This document shows, piece after piece, positions 13,874 through 22,048 of a DNA stretch of 28,980 nucleotides. The notes under the pieces were generated by a model. The model made no database searches. It saw only the letters and a program-made list of their open reading frames with translations, and was not told the DNA's origin. The stretch is from assembly GCA_964353555.1 (NCBI GenBank), contig CAYGWM010000052.1:1-28980 (forward strand), read 5' to 3'. The translations under genes and the position numbers were made by a program. Position 1 is the first letter of the stretch; the number at the start of each line of letters is the position of its first letter. Source of the stretch: PR03 sp964353555 (lineage in GTDB: Bacteria > Myxococcota_A > UBA9160 > PR03).

Positions 13874-15343
13874 ATGGCTTCCCGTGCTGCCCCGACCTCG
13901 CTGCTGGCATTCCTGTTGCTCGCTCTACAGATCTTCGCCCCACCGCTGCTCGCGTGCGGAAGGGGCACGCAAGAAAGGCCGTGGCCCGTCCTGCTGCTCA
14001 CGGCCGACACGCTCCGGCCGGATTACCTGAGCCTCAACGGCCAGCCGCTGCCCACCACGCCGTACCTCGACAGCTTGCTGGAGGGGGGGGTCTATTTCGA
14101 GCAGGCCATCACCCCCGTGGCTCGGACCACACCGGCGCTCGCGTCACTCCTCACCGGCGCCTACCCGCATCGGACCGGGGTGCGAGATCTCACGGATTCC
14201 CTTTCCCCCGAAGTGATCCCGATCGCCGAGGTGCTTCGCGAGCGCGGCTACCAGACGCTCGCCGTGGTGACGAACCAGGTGCTGGGGCGTCCGCGCCGGC
14301 TGGACCGCGGCTTCGACGTCTACGATGCAGCGAGCGACGCCCGCACCGCCTCGGCCACGACCGACGCAGCACTGCGTTACATCGACGCTCTCGATCCACA
14401 GCGCCCTGCCTTCGTCTGGGTCCATTACATCGACCCGCACGTCCCCTATCACCCGCCGCCCGAGTGGGCCGAACGCTTCGATCCCGGCTACCGCGGCCGC
14501 TATCAGCTCAACTTCGGCTGGCAGCCCCGCGCCGGCGAACCGCCGTCGCTTCACCGCGCCTTCCCGGAGGACTTGCCCAAGGGCGAGGCGACCCACCGCA
14601 ACCCGCTGCCCGAGCGCGTGAACGAACACATCCGGCGCTTGTATGCGGGCGACGTGCGGAGCATGGACGACCAGCTGGAGCGGCTCGTCACGCGGCTGCA
14701 GGAGCTCTACCACGGTCGGCTGCTCGTGGTGTTCACGGCAGACCACGGAGAGAGCCTGGGCGAGCACGACTTCTACTTCGACCACGGCGACTATGTCTCC
14801 AACGCGGAAACGCGGGTCCCGCTGGCGTTCGTACTGCCCCAGCAGCACGCGCGGCACGCCACCGGACGTCGCACCGGCTTCGTGTCGCTGGTCGACGTGG
14901 TTCCGACGCTGCTCGACTTGCTCGGCGTCCCCCACTCGCCCGCGCTGGACGCCCAGCTCGAGGGCCGCTCGCTCGCTGGCAGCATCGCCGGAGAGCCTCT
15001 GGAGGAGCGGCCGGTCTTCGCTGAGAGCGGTCACTCGTACTACCCGGATCTCGTGCACGGTCTCGTCCGCAACGATGTCGCCGGCCGCTTCCGTGCCGTC
15101 TTCCTGGGCCACGACAAGTTGATCTGGACCCCGTTCGCGAAAGCGTCACGAGCCTGGCAGTACTACCGAGTCGACGACGACCCGAATGAGACTCACGATC
15201 TCGCTGCCGCGAACGCTCCGCGGGTGGCGCAGCTACGGCATCACCTCGACACGTGGCTCGCGCGTGCCGGCCACGAGAAGCGCGCCACCTCTCTCGATCC
15301 GCAGGACGAGGCGGCCTTGCGTGCGTTGGGATATCTCAACTGA
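13874..15343 (+). CDS. Sulfatase-superfamily lipoprotein with Thr at the nucleophile position
   Basis: A 489-residue alkaline-phosphatase-fold hydrolase. The N-terminus is a lipoprotein signal peptide with lipobox LLAC, giving lipidated Cys28. The metal-binding LLLTADTLRPDYL follows (Asp45). The active-site strand reads VARTTPALASLLTG. Where sulfatases have C-x-P-x-R this has T-x-P-x-L, with Thr85 as the expected nucleophile. FTADHGESLGEHDFYFDHGDY supplies further metal ligands, and YYRVDDDPNETHDLA is the usual C-terminal sulfatase-like ending. Without Cys or Ser at that position it cannot form formylglycine. The family precedent for Thr is phosphoester hydrolases and transferases (for example LtaS- or EptA-type). 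A membrane-anchored phosphodiesterase or transferase is therefore more likely than a sulfatase. Confidence 0.88.
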   Translation: MASRAAPTSLLAFLLLALQIFAPPLLACGRGTQERPWPVLLLTADTLRPDYLSLNGQPLPTTPYLDSLLEGGVYFEQAITPVARTTPALASLLTGAYPHRTGVRDLTDSLSPEVIPIAEVLRERGYQTLAVVTNQVLGRPRRLDRGFDVYDAASDARTASATTDAALRYIDALDPQRPAFVWVHYIDPHVPYHPPPEWAERFDPGYRGRYQLNFGWQPRAGEPPSLHRAFPEDLPKGEATHRNPLPERVNEHIRRLYAGDVRSMDDQLERLVTRLQELYHGRLLVVFTADHGESLGEHDFYFDHGDYVSNAETRVPLAFVLPQQHARHATGRRTGFVSLVDVVPTLLDLLGVPHSPALDAQLEGRSLAGSIAGEPLEERPVFAESGHSYYPDLVHGLVRNDVAGRFRAVFLGHDKLIWTPFAKASRAWQYYRVDDDPNETHDLAAANAPRVAQLRHHLDTWLARAGHEKRATSLDPQDEAALRALGYLN

Positions 15344-15348
15344 GGTGC

Positions 15349-15367
15349 GGCAGGGCCGGGACCTGCC
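15349..15367. terminator. Weak hairpin between convergent genes
   Basis: GGCAGG and CCTGCC form a 6-bp stem with a 7-nt loop just after the lipoprotein stop, in the 83-nt space before the convergent hydrolase end. There is no T-run, so terminator function is uncertain. Confidence 0.25.
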
Positions 15368-15426
15368 ATTCGTCGGCGTACAGCTCCCGGAGACCCGCGC
15401 TGTCTCTCGCGAAGGGGCCGATCGGA

Positions 15427-16323
15427 TCAGGCCGCGCCGGCCCGCAGCAACTCGCGGTAGGTGCCGGAGTCGCGCTCCGCGGGCTTCGTGCGCGCGATGA
15501 AGTCGTGCAGCACTTCGGCGAAGCGCGCCGGATGCTCGACGTGCAGGAAGTGTCCCGCCCCCTCGAAGATCTCGAGTTGGCTGTCCGGCAGCAGCGCATG
15601 GGCGTCGTAGGCGTGCTGCACCGGAATGATGTCGTCGCGGTCGCCCCACGCGATCAGCGTCGGCACGGCGGCCGCCAAATAGAGACGATCTTTGGCGCAA
15701 ACGGTCTGTCCGCCCGGGTCGATCACGGCGCGCATCGTGCGAACGAACGCATGGCGGTTCTCGGTTTCGGTCAGCGACGCGTACGCGCTCCACATCTCGG
15801 CGATATGCGGGGCGCGAACGCCGCGATTGCGGAAGAATGCGACGACCTTCTCGCCGCCCGTGCGCGCGAAGCGCGGGAACAGCACCGGCATCACGTATTC
15901 GGCTCCGGGCAGCGTGAGCGCCCGCAGCATCCAGCTGACCTCGCGACCGAGGCCACCGCTGCCCACCAACGCCAAGCGCTCGCACAGCTCCGGGTGTTGA
16001 TAGGCGAGCTGCATCGCGACGCCGCCGCCGAGCGATTGGCCGACCACGGTCGCGCGCTCGATCCCGAGCGTGCCGACGAGCAGATCGCGCAGCCCGCTCG
16101 CGTAGGCGCCGAGTGAGTAGTCGCCCATCGGCTTGGCCGACTCGCCGTGACCCAGCAGATCGGGGGCGACGACGGTGTAGTCGCGCGCGAGCAGGCGCAT
16201 CACGCCCTGCCAGGTGCGCGACGATCCAGCCATGCCGTGGATCAGCACGACGACCGGGCCCTTGCCCGCCATCCGGTAGCCGACGTGGTGACCATGCAGT
16301 GTCGTGTGCCGCAGCCTCAACAT
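15427..16323 (-). CDS. Alpha/beta-hydrolase
   Basis: A 298-residue hydrolase with a complete catalytic set. It has an oxyanion-hole LIHGMAGSS (residues about 27-35), nucleophile Ser97 in VVGQSLGGG, Asp230 in WGDRDDIIP and His258 in GAGHFLHVEHP. The profile is that of the Abhydrolase_1 family (esterases, C-C hydrolases, lipases). The start at 16323 (MLRLRHTTLHG) has AGGA 8 nt upstream and follows the WS/DGAT stop by 20 nt. It is evidently the second gene of that operon. A role in hydrolysing acyl esters made or handled by the neighbour is reasonable, but the family is too broad to fix the substrate. A longer in-frame reading that extends through the WS/DGAT gene is an overlap artefact. Confidence 0.9.
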   Translation of the reverse strand: MLRLRHTTLHGHHVGYRMAGKGPVVVLIHGMAGSSRTWQGVMRLLARDYTVVAPDLLGHGESAKPMGDYSLGAYASGLRDLLVGTLGIERATVVGQSLGGGVAMQLAYQHPELCERLALVGSGGLGREVSWMLRALTLPGAEYVMPVLFPRFARTGGEKVVAFFRNRGVRAPHIAEMWSAYASLTETENRHAFVRTMRAVIDPGGQTVCAKDRLYLAAAVPTLIAWGDRDDIIPVQHAYDAHALLPDSQLEIFEGAGHFLHVEHPARFAEVLHDFIARTKPAERDSGTYRELLRAGAA

Positions 16324-16343
16324 CGGTTCTGTCCTCACGGGAA

Positions 16344-17759
16344 TCAGCGCCGCGATCCGCTCGCAGCTGCCTTGCGCAGCGCGTCGAACTCGGTGGCGAG
16401 GGCATCGATCAGATCGTGCAGATCGGGGAGCGCGTCCCAGTCGGCGTTGAGTCCCCAGTACAGCCCGCCGTTGTAGCTGAACAGCGCGATGCCGAGCGCC
16501 TGGTTGCGATACAGCGGCACCAGTGGATACGCCTCGACGAGCGGCGCGCTCAGCAGGAAGGCCTGGAACTGGGGACCCGGCACATTGGTGACGACCACGT
16601 TGAACGGCCGCACCAGCGCGCTGAACCGAGCGAACTGCGCGAACAGCGTAGTCAGCCCGAGTTCGCTGATCTCCTCGAGGATCTCGACCCCGCGCGCCTG
16701 CTTCGACGCCTTGAGCTCGCGGGTGGTCTCGATCACGTGCTGGAGTCGCTTGCGCGGGTCGCGCTCGGCGAGCGGAAGCTGTGCGGCCATCATCGTCACG
16801 CGGTTGCCGAACGCGCCGGTGTCGTCCTGCGTCCTGATGTTGACCGGCAGCATCGCGCGGAAGTCGAGCTTCGCAACGTCCACGCCGCGGCCGCGCAGGA
16901 AGCGCCGCAGCGCACCCGCCACGGTGGCCAGCACGACGTCGTTCACGGTACCGCCGAGGCGCTTCTTCACGTCTTTCACGTCGGCGAGGTCGAAGCGCAG
17001 CCAGTCGAAGCGGCGGTGGGGACCGATCTCGACATTGAGCGGCGTCGCCGACGCCTGATGCAAGCTCGCGCCGAACGCCTCGCCGACACCGGCCAAGGCT
17101 TCGCGGAGCAGTTCCGCGCTTCGAAGCGGGTGCACCAGTGCGCGGGGTGCGGCGCGCAGCGCGGCGAGCCCGCCGCCGAAATTGCGGCGCAGCTCCCCCG
17201 CGACGAGGTCGAGCGGAGTCGGCGCCGGTCGCGGCCGCCAACGCTTCGCCTTCGGCAGCGTCGCGCTCGGACGCGTCCCCATCGTGGCGACCATCAGCTC
17301 GGCGGAGCCGACGCCGTCCATCATGCAGTGATGCGTCTTCGTGATGATCGCGAAGCGGCCATCCGCCAATCCCTCGACGACCCACAGCTCCCAAAGCGGC
17401 TTGTTGTGATCGAGCGGCAGCGACATCACGTGGCCGGCCAAGCGCTTCAGCAAGCGGTCGTCGCCCGGCGCGGGGAGCGAGAGGTGCCGCAGGTGGTAGT
17501 GCAGGTTGAAACGCGCGTCGTCCACCCAGATCGGGTGGTTGATGACGGGGATCCGCGCGATGCGCTGGCGATAGCGCGGAACCAGCACCGACTCGACGAG
17601 CGCCCGGATGCGGTCGATGTCGATGCCGCCTTCGGGTCGCGTGAGCGGTGCGGCGTCGAAGATTGCAACCGCGCCGACGTGCATCGGGCAGCTCTCATCC
17701 TCGATTTCGAGGAAGGCGGCGTCGAGAGCGGAGAGTCGTTCGTAGTGAGGGGACGTCAT
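16344..17759 (-). CDS. Wax ester synthase / diacylglycerol acyltransferase (WS/DGAT)
   Basis: A 471-residue bifunctional O-acyltransferase that transfers acyl-CoA to long-chain alcohols or diacylglycerol, making wax esters or triacylglycerol. The catalytic HHxxxDG motif is HHCMMDG at residues 143-149. Other family signatures are LSALDAAFLE near the N-terminus, NKPLWELW upstream of the active site, GTVNDVVLATVAGALR in the second domain and NVPGPQFQAFLLSAPL in the DUF1298 region. Length is normal for the family. It is first in an operon with the alpha/beta-hydrolase and divergent from the GT2 gene (107 nt between starts). With several ACADs nearby, it suggests the cell stores as well as oxidises acyl chains. 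Confidence 0.94.
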   Translation of the reverse strand: MTSPHYERLSALDAAFLEIEDESCPMHVGAVAIFDAAPLTRPEGGIDIDRIRALVESVLVPRYRQRIARIPVINHPIWVDDARFNLHYHLRHLSLPAPGDDRLLKRLAGHVMSLPLDHNKPLWELWVVEGLADGRFAIITKTHHCMMDGVGSAELMVATMGTRPSATLPKAKRWRPRPAPTPLDLVAGELRRNFGGGLAALRAAPRALVHPLRSAELLREALAGVGEAFGASLHQASATPLNVEIGPHRRFDWLRFDLADVKDVKKRLGGTVNDVVLATVAGALRRFLRGRGVDVAKLDFRAMLPVNIRTQDDTGAFGNRVTMMAAQLPLAERDPRKRLQHVIETTRELKASKQARGVEILEEISELGLTTLFAQFARFSALVRPFNVVVTNVPGPQFQAFLLSAPLVEAYPLVPLYRNQALGIALFSYNGGLYWGLNADWDALPDLHDLIDALATEFDALRKAAASGSRR

Positions 17760-17854
17760 CGCTACACCCCGTCATCTCACGCTAGCGCTCTGTCCGGGGG
17801 AACGCGTCGTCCGCTGGCCGACAATGGGCCTCTTCTTCCCGGAGGGCAGCGGTG

Positions 17855-17860
17855 TAAAGT
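17855..17860 (+). promoter_or_regulatory. -10-like hexamer TAAAGT, leaderless candidate
   Basis: TAAAGT ends exactly 6 nt before the GTG start of the GT2 gene. That places the expected transcription start at the start codon. No Shine-Dalgarno is apparent at normal spacing. Confidence 0.4.
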
Positions 17861-17866
17861 CCGCGC

Positions 17867-18829
17867 GTGCCGTCCCACCCGCGCTCCCAGGATCCGTCGC
17901 TCTCGGTCGTCGTTCCGGTTCTCGACGAAGAGGAATGCGTCGCCGAGCTGGTGCGTCGCGTGCGCGAGGCGCTCGCCAATGCCGGTGTGCGCGGCGAGAT
18001 CCTCTTCGTCGACGACGGCAGCCGCGACGCGACGGCTGCGCGGATCGCCGCGTTGCGCATCAGCGATCCAGATGTGAAGGCGATCCACTTCACGCGCTCG
18101 TTCGGCCACCAGGCTGCGCTCTCGGCAGGGCTGCGCTTTGCGCGCGGCGACGCCGTCGTCACGATGGACGGCGACTTGCAACACCCGCCGGAACTGTTGC
18201 CCGCGCTGATCGACGCGTGGCGCGCTGGCGCCGATGTCGTGCACACCGTGCGACAGGCACCGGCTGGTGTTCGTACCAGCGCCAAGGAACGCGCGGGCGG
18301 CGCGTTCTACGCGTTGCTCTCACGACTCAGCGCGACGCCGATCGTGCCACGCGGCGCCGACTTCCGACTACTCGACCGCCGCGTCGTCGATGCGCTGAAC
18401 AATCTCGAAGAACACTTCGTGTTCGTGCGCGGCCTGGTGCCGTGGCTCGGCTTCCCAGAGACACGCGTCGACTACGAAGTGCAGCAGCGCTTCGCCGGGC
18501 AGAGCAAGTACCGATTGCGCCCGATGCTGCGTCTCGCGTTCGACGGCATCTTGTCGTTTTCCGTGTTGCCGCTGCGCTTGATCGGCGCACTCGGCGCGCT
18601 GACGGCCTTATTTGGCGTGCTGTTCGGGATCTTCGCGCTGGTCGCGCACATGATGGGCCGCGTGGAAGCCAGCGGTTGGACTTCGATCGTCGTGCTGGTG
18701 CTGATCTTCGGCGGCGTGCAGTTGCTGTCGCTCGGCGTCGTCTCCGAGTACGTCGGGCGCACCTACGAAGAAGTGAAACGAAGGCCGCGTTACGTGATCG
18801 ATCGCGTCGAGGGGGCCCAATGGCCGTGA
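17867..18829 (+). CDS. GT2 glycosyltransferase, polyprenyl-phosphate sugar transferase type (CsbB/GtrB/DPM-like)
   Basis: A 320-residue family-2 glycosyltransferase that should load a sugar from a nucleotide donor onto a polyprenyl phosphate at the inner face of the membrane. It has LSVVVPVLDEEE at the start, DDGS at residues 49-52, DGDLQHPPE with the metal-binding Asp101/Asp103, and FRLLDRRVVDAL with QQRFAGQSKY in the acceptor region. Two C-terminal membrane helices (about 235-264 and 275-297) are typical of the CsbB/GtrB/ArnC group. The start is a GTG. Its last 10 nt overlap the methyltransferase gene. The sugar cannot be inferred. Confidence 0.92.
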   Translation: MPSHPRSQDPSLSVVVPVLDEEECVAELVRRVREALANAGVRGEILFVDDGSRDATAARIAALRISDPDVKAIHFTRSFGHQAALSAGLRFARGDAVVTMDGDLQHPPELLPALIDAWRAGADVVHTVRQAPAGVRTSAKERAGGAFYALLSRLSATPIVPRGADFRLLDRRVVDALNNLEEHFVFVRGLVPWLGFPETRVDYEVQQRFAGQSKYRLRPMLRLAFDGILSFSVLPLRLIGALGALTALFGVLFGIFALVAHMMGRVEASGWTSIVVLVLIFGGVQLLSLGVVSEYVGRTYEEVKRRPRYVIDRVEGAQWP

Positions 18830-19707
18830 GCTGTCCGGTCTGCCTCGCGGCGGCCGCGACGCCGCATCTGCACAAGGCGGGCACCACGATCTTCGCCTGC
18901 GCGAGTTGCGGTTCCGCGTTCTGGCAACCCGATGCGGCGTTCGATACGGCGGGAATCTACGACGCCGGTTACTTCGCGGGAAGCGACCATGCATCTGGCT
19001 ACGACGACTACGCTTCGCTCGAGGTTTCATTGCGGCACAACTTCGTGCGTCGTCTGCGCGCGCTCGGAGCGCCGCGCGAAGGGGCGCGACTGCTCGACCT
19101 CGGAGCGGCCTACGGCTTCGCGGTGGACGAGGCGCGACGCCTCGGCTGGCGCGCGGTCGGCCTCGAAGTCTCGCCCACCGCCGCGCGACGCGCCGCCGAG
19201 ACGATTCGCGCCGCGGTGGTCGCAGTCGGCGATGCGCAGCACGTTCCGTTCGCCGATGATTGCTTCGACGTAGTAACGCTGTGGGACGTGCTCGAACATC
19301 TGCCCGAGCCGCACGCGGCGATGACCGAAGTAGCGCGCGTGCTGCGGCCGGGTGGTCGCCTGGTGCTCACCACCGGTGACGTTGGCAGTCTCGCTGCGCG
19401 TGTCTCGGGGGTGCGTTGGCATCTCTACACGCTTCCGGAACACGTGTTCTTCTACAGCCGCGAAGGCTTGCGCCGACTGCTCGCCGCGCACGGCTTGCGC
19501 GTCGAACGCATCCGCGCTGAAGCGTCGCGCTATCCCGTCGGCTACCTCGTCGAACGCTTCCGAAAGACGCTGCTCGGGCAAGCCGCCAGAGGCGAGCAAG
19601 GTCGGCAGCGAAACGTTGCACCGCGGCGCTGGCCCGGCGCGGGACTCTCGATCCCGGTGAATCTCTTCGACGTCGTGACGGTGCACGCGGTGCGGGAGGC
19701 CGCGTGA
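18820..19707 (+). CDS. Class I SAM-dependent methyltransferase with N-terminal zinc-ribbon-like Cys4
   Basis: A 295-residue methyltransferase. Cys5, Cys8, Cys27 and Cys30 (CPVC and CASC) form a probable small zinc ribbon. The SAM-binding motif I is LLDLGAAYGFAV at about residues 91-102. The methyltransferase-11 core continues with VPFADDCFDVVTLWDVLEHLPEPHAAM and VLRPGGRLVLTTGD. The layout resembles sugar and lipid-head-group methyltransferases found in polysaccharide clusters. The ATG overlaps the GT2 stop by 10 nt and its own stop overlaps the YfhO-type gene by 4 nt, so all three are translationally coupled. A likely role is methylation of the sugar transferred by this pathway; this is inference from position. 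Confidence 0.88.
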   Translation: MAVSCPVCLAAAATPHLHKAGTTIFACASCGSAFWQPDAAFDTAGIYDAGYFAGSDHASGYDDYASLEVSLRHNFVRRLRALGAPREGARLLDLGAAYGFAVDEARRLGWRAVGLEVSPTAARRAAETIRAAVVAVGDAQHVPFADDCFDVVTLWDVLEHLPEPHAAMTEVARVLRPGGRLVLTTGDVGSLAARVSGVRWHLYTLPEHVFFYSREGLRRLLAAHGLRVERIRAEASRYPVGYLVERFRKTLLGQAARGEQGRQRNVAPRRWPGAGLSIPVNLFDVVTVHAVREAA

Positions 19708-21881
19708 AGCGCGCGGCGTCGATCGTGTTGCTGATCTTCGCGGCGCTGGCGGTCGCGGCGTTCTGGTTCGCGGTCGCGACGCAGCCGTTCAACGTCGAGC
19801 TCGAGCGCGAGCGTCCGTCGCGCGTGTATGACTACTTTTCGTACTACCGGCCCAACGCGGAGTACGCATTCACGCGCCTTCGCGACGGCGATCTCCCGTT
19901 GTGGAATCCGAACCAGGGTCTCGGCGGACCCTTCCTCGCCACGCTGCAGACGGGTGTGCTGTATCCGCCGAACTGGCTGCACCTTTCGCTGCCGTCGCAG
20001 CCTGCTTTCGTGTGGCTGGCGTTCGCGCACGTGGCACTGGCGGCAGCGCTGGCCGGTGCGCTCGCGCGCAGCCTCGGCGCGGGCACCGTCGGGAGCATCG
20101 CAGCGGGGCTGCTCTACGCGACGTCGCTGCAACTCTGGAGCAGCGTCTGGACACCGCCGACGCTCTACACCGCAGCATGGGCGCCGGGTGTGCTGCTGGC
20201 GGTGGAGCGCGCGGTTGCGCGACCCGGCGCTGGCCGCGCGGCCGCGCTCGCCGCTGTGCTCGGCCTGCAGATCCTGGTCGGCTGGCCATACGCGGTGGTG
20301 ATGACGGCGTTGGCGGCAACGATCACCGGAAGCGCGTCGCTGTTGCGCGCATTGCTGCAAACGCGCCGCATTCCGATTGCGGCGCTCGCGACGATCGTGA
20401 TCGGCGCCAGCGCCGGCGGCTTGCTCGCGGCTCCGCAGCTGCTGCCGTCGATCGAACTGATGCGCCAGAGCGCACGCGCGCCGGGCACGCTCGACGACCA
20501 CACGGCCGGCCTCACCGGCGAGATGTACGACATCGAGATCTTTGTTCGCGGTCTCGTGCGACAAGGCGTGAGCGGCGGAGTCCCGGGCGTCGCGAGTCCC
20601 GTCCTCGCACTGCTCGCGGTGCTGCTAGCCGGCTGCGGGCGCGCGCGGGCCGCGGTGCTGCTGGCGGTCGCTGCGCTCGCGCTCGCGATCTCGTTTCCGA
20701 ATCACACGCCGCTCTACGATCTGGCGCGACGGCTTCCGCTGCTCGGCGACTTCCGCTTCCCGTTCCGCTACCGGCTGATCTCTACGCTCGGCATCGCTGT
20801 GTGCGCCGGTATCGGGATCTCGCGCATCGAGCAGCGCGGTGGGCGGCGCGGCGTGATCGCGGCGACGTTCATCGCCAGCATGGCGGTGGCGCTGCAAGCG
20901 TGGCCGATGGCGCTGTTCTTCCACCAGAAGGCGAACGTCTTCCCGCTCGAGCAGCCGCGCGGCAGCGGCGGCCTCTTCGCTGCGCTCACTACCAAAACCG
21001 ATCTCCCGAAGCAGCTCGCAATCGTGCGGCGATCCGAAGACATACGATCGCGCAGCTACTGGCGGTCGTTCGCCACCGATAAAATCGGACAGAGCAAGGG
21101 GATCCTTGCGCTACAAGACCTCGAGCCGCTCTCGCTCTCGGCGACCAGCCGCATCATGACGTTCCTCGCGAAGGGCGACGCGGGCGTCGATCCGCAGCGC
21201 GAGACCGGCGTCCTGCCGACGCTCGGCGCTCCGTACTGGGGCTCTGCGTCGATTCCCGACGAGCCTTCGCGCGCCGCGCTTTTCGACGTGATGTCGGTGC
21301 GCTTCCTGGTCGTCGATTCGCCACCGCCGTGGTTCGACGCCCGTTACCGCCGCGACTTCGAGGTGCGCAATGCACCGTTCGTCTTCGAGAACCCCTACGC
21401 GCTGCCGCGGGCATGGCGGGCAGTGCGGGCCGAAGCGCAGCCAGCCGATCCGCAAGCAGCGCTCGTGCGCCTCGTCGATCCGAGCTTCGACGTACATACG
21501 ACCGTGCTGCTCGATCCGCTGCCGCCCGAAGTCGCGAAGTGGACCGATGCGAACGACACCGAGGCGCAGACGCAGATCGAGCGCGACGAGCCGGAGCACA
21601 TCACGATCCGCACGCGCGGCGCGAGCCCTGCAGTGCTGGTGTTGAACGACTCCCTCTACGCTGGATGGGAGGCGACGCTCGATGGCGTCGAGACGCCGTT
21701 GCTTCGGGCGAACACCGCGTTCCGCGCTGTGCCGGTGCCCGCCGGCGAGCACGTCGTCGAGATGCACTACCGCCCGCGTGCATTCGAGCTCGGTCTCGCG
21801 CTCTCTGGCATCACGATCGCGCTGCTCGTCGCTGCGACGATCGACGAACGCTTCCGCGCGGCGCGCGGCGCGCGGACCTGA
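19704..21881 (+). CDS. YfhO-type polytopic membrane protein (GT-C-like glycosyltransferase)
   Basis: A 725-residue membrane protein of the YfhO family. After an N-terminal helix comes the large extracytoplasmic loop characteristic of the family: YDYFSYYRPNAEYAF, GDLPLWNPNQGLGGPFLA and LYPPNWLHLS. About ten or more helices follow, including LGDFRFPFRYRLISTLGIAV. The C-terminal soluble domain ends in the hallmark LNDSLYAGWEATLDGVE, then VPVPAGEHVVEMHYRPRAFELG and a last helix. In Bacillus, YfhO works with the GT2 CsbB to transfer a sugar from undecaprenyl phosphate to an envelope polymer; the same pairing appears here. The GTG start overlaps the preceding TGA and has GGGAGG just upstream. The acceptor is unknown. 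Confidence 0.9.
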   Translation: MKRAASIVLLIFAALAVAAFWFAVATQPFNVELERERPSRVYDYFSYYRPNAEYAFTRLRDGDLPLWNPNQGLGGPFLATLQTGVLYPPNWLHLSLPSQPAFVWLAFAHVALAAALAGALARSLGAGTVGSIAAGLLYATSLQLWSSVWTPPTLYTAAWAPGVLLAVERAVARPGAGRAAALAAVLGLQILVGWPYAVVMTALAATITGSASLLRALLQTRRIPIAALATIVIGASAGGLLAAPQLLPSIELMRQSARAPGTLDDHTAGLTGEMYDIEIFVRGLVRQGVSGGVPGVASPVLALLAVLLAGCGRARAAVLLAVAALALAISFPNHTPLYDLARRLPLLGDFRFPFRYRLISTLGIAVCAGIGISRIEQRGGRRGVIAATFIASMAVALQAWPMALFFHQKANVFPLEQPRGSGGLFAALTTKTDLPKQLAIVRRSEDIRSRSYWRSFATDKIGQSKGILALQDLEPLSLSATSRIMTFLAKGDAGVDPQRETGVLPTLGAPYWGSASIPDEPSRAALFDVMSVRFLVVDSPPPWFDARYRRDFEVRNAPFVFENPYALPRAWRAVRAEAQPADPQAALVRLVDPSFDVHTTVLLDPLPPEVAKWTDANDTEAQTQIERDEPEHITIRTRGASPAVLVLNDSLYAGWEATLDGVETPLLRANTAFRAVPVPAGEHVVEMHYRPRAFELGLALSGITIALLVAATIDERFRAARGART

Positions 21882-22034
21882 CGCATTCGCGATGACGAGC
21901 GTGCTTCGCCACCGCCTCGTGCTGGGCGGCGGCGTCGATGCTTCGCAGCAGCGGAGCGGCGGCGTGTGTGGGCGAGGTTGCGGGGGCTGCGGCGCATGAT
22001 GCGCTCATTAGGGTAGTCGCGCGCGACAAGCCGC

Positions 22035-22040
22035 TATCGT
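22035..22040 (+). promoter_or_regulatory. -10-like hexamer TATCGT before the EamA gene
   Basis: TATCGT lies 8 nt before the GTG chosen as the EamA start. The rest of the 167-nt space from 21882 shows no convincing gene, only a short dyad GCGCAT-G-ATGCGC at 21992-22004. It supports the downstream start over the ATG at 21938. Confidence 0.35.
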
Positions 22041-22048
22041 CGGCCGCC

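Noticed and set aside
21892..21999. A 35-codon frame ending in a Cys/Gly-rich tail (VCGRGCGGCGA), considered as a peptide precursor
   Set aside because: It has no ribosome-binding site and no maturation genes nearby. Gly/Cys/Arg codons are expected by chance at this base composition.
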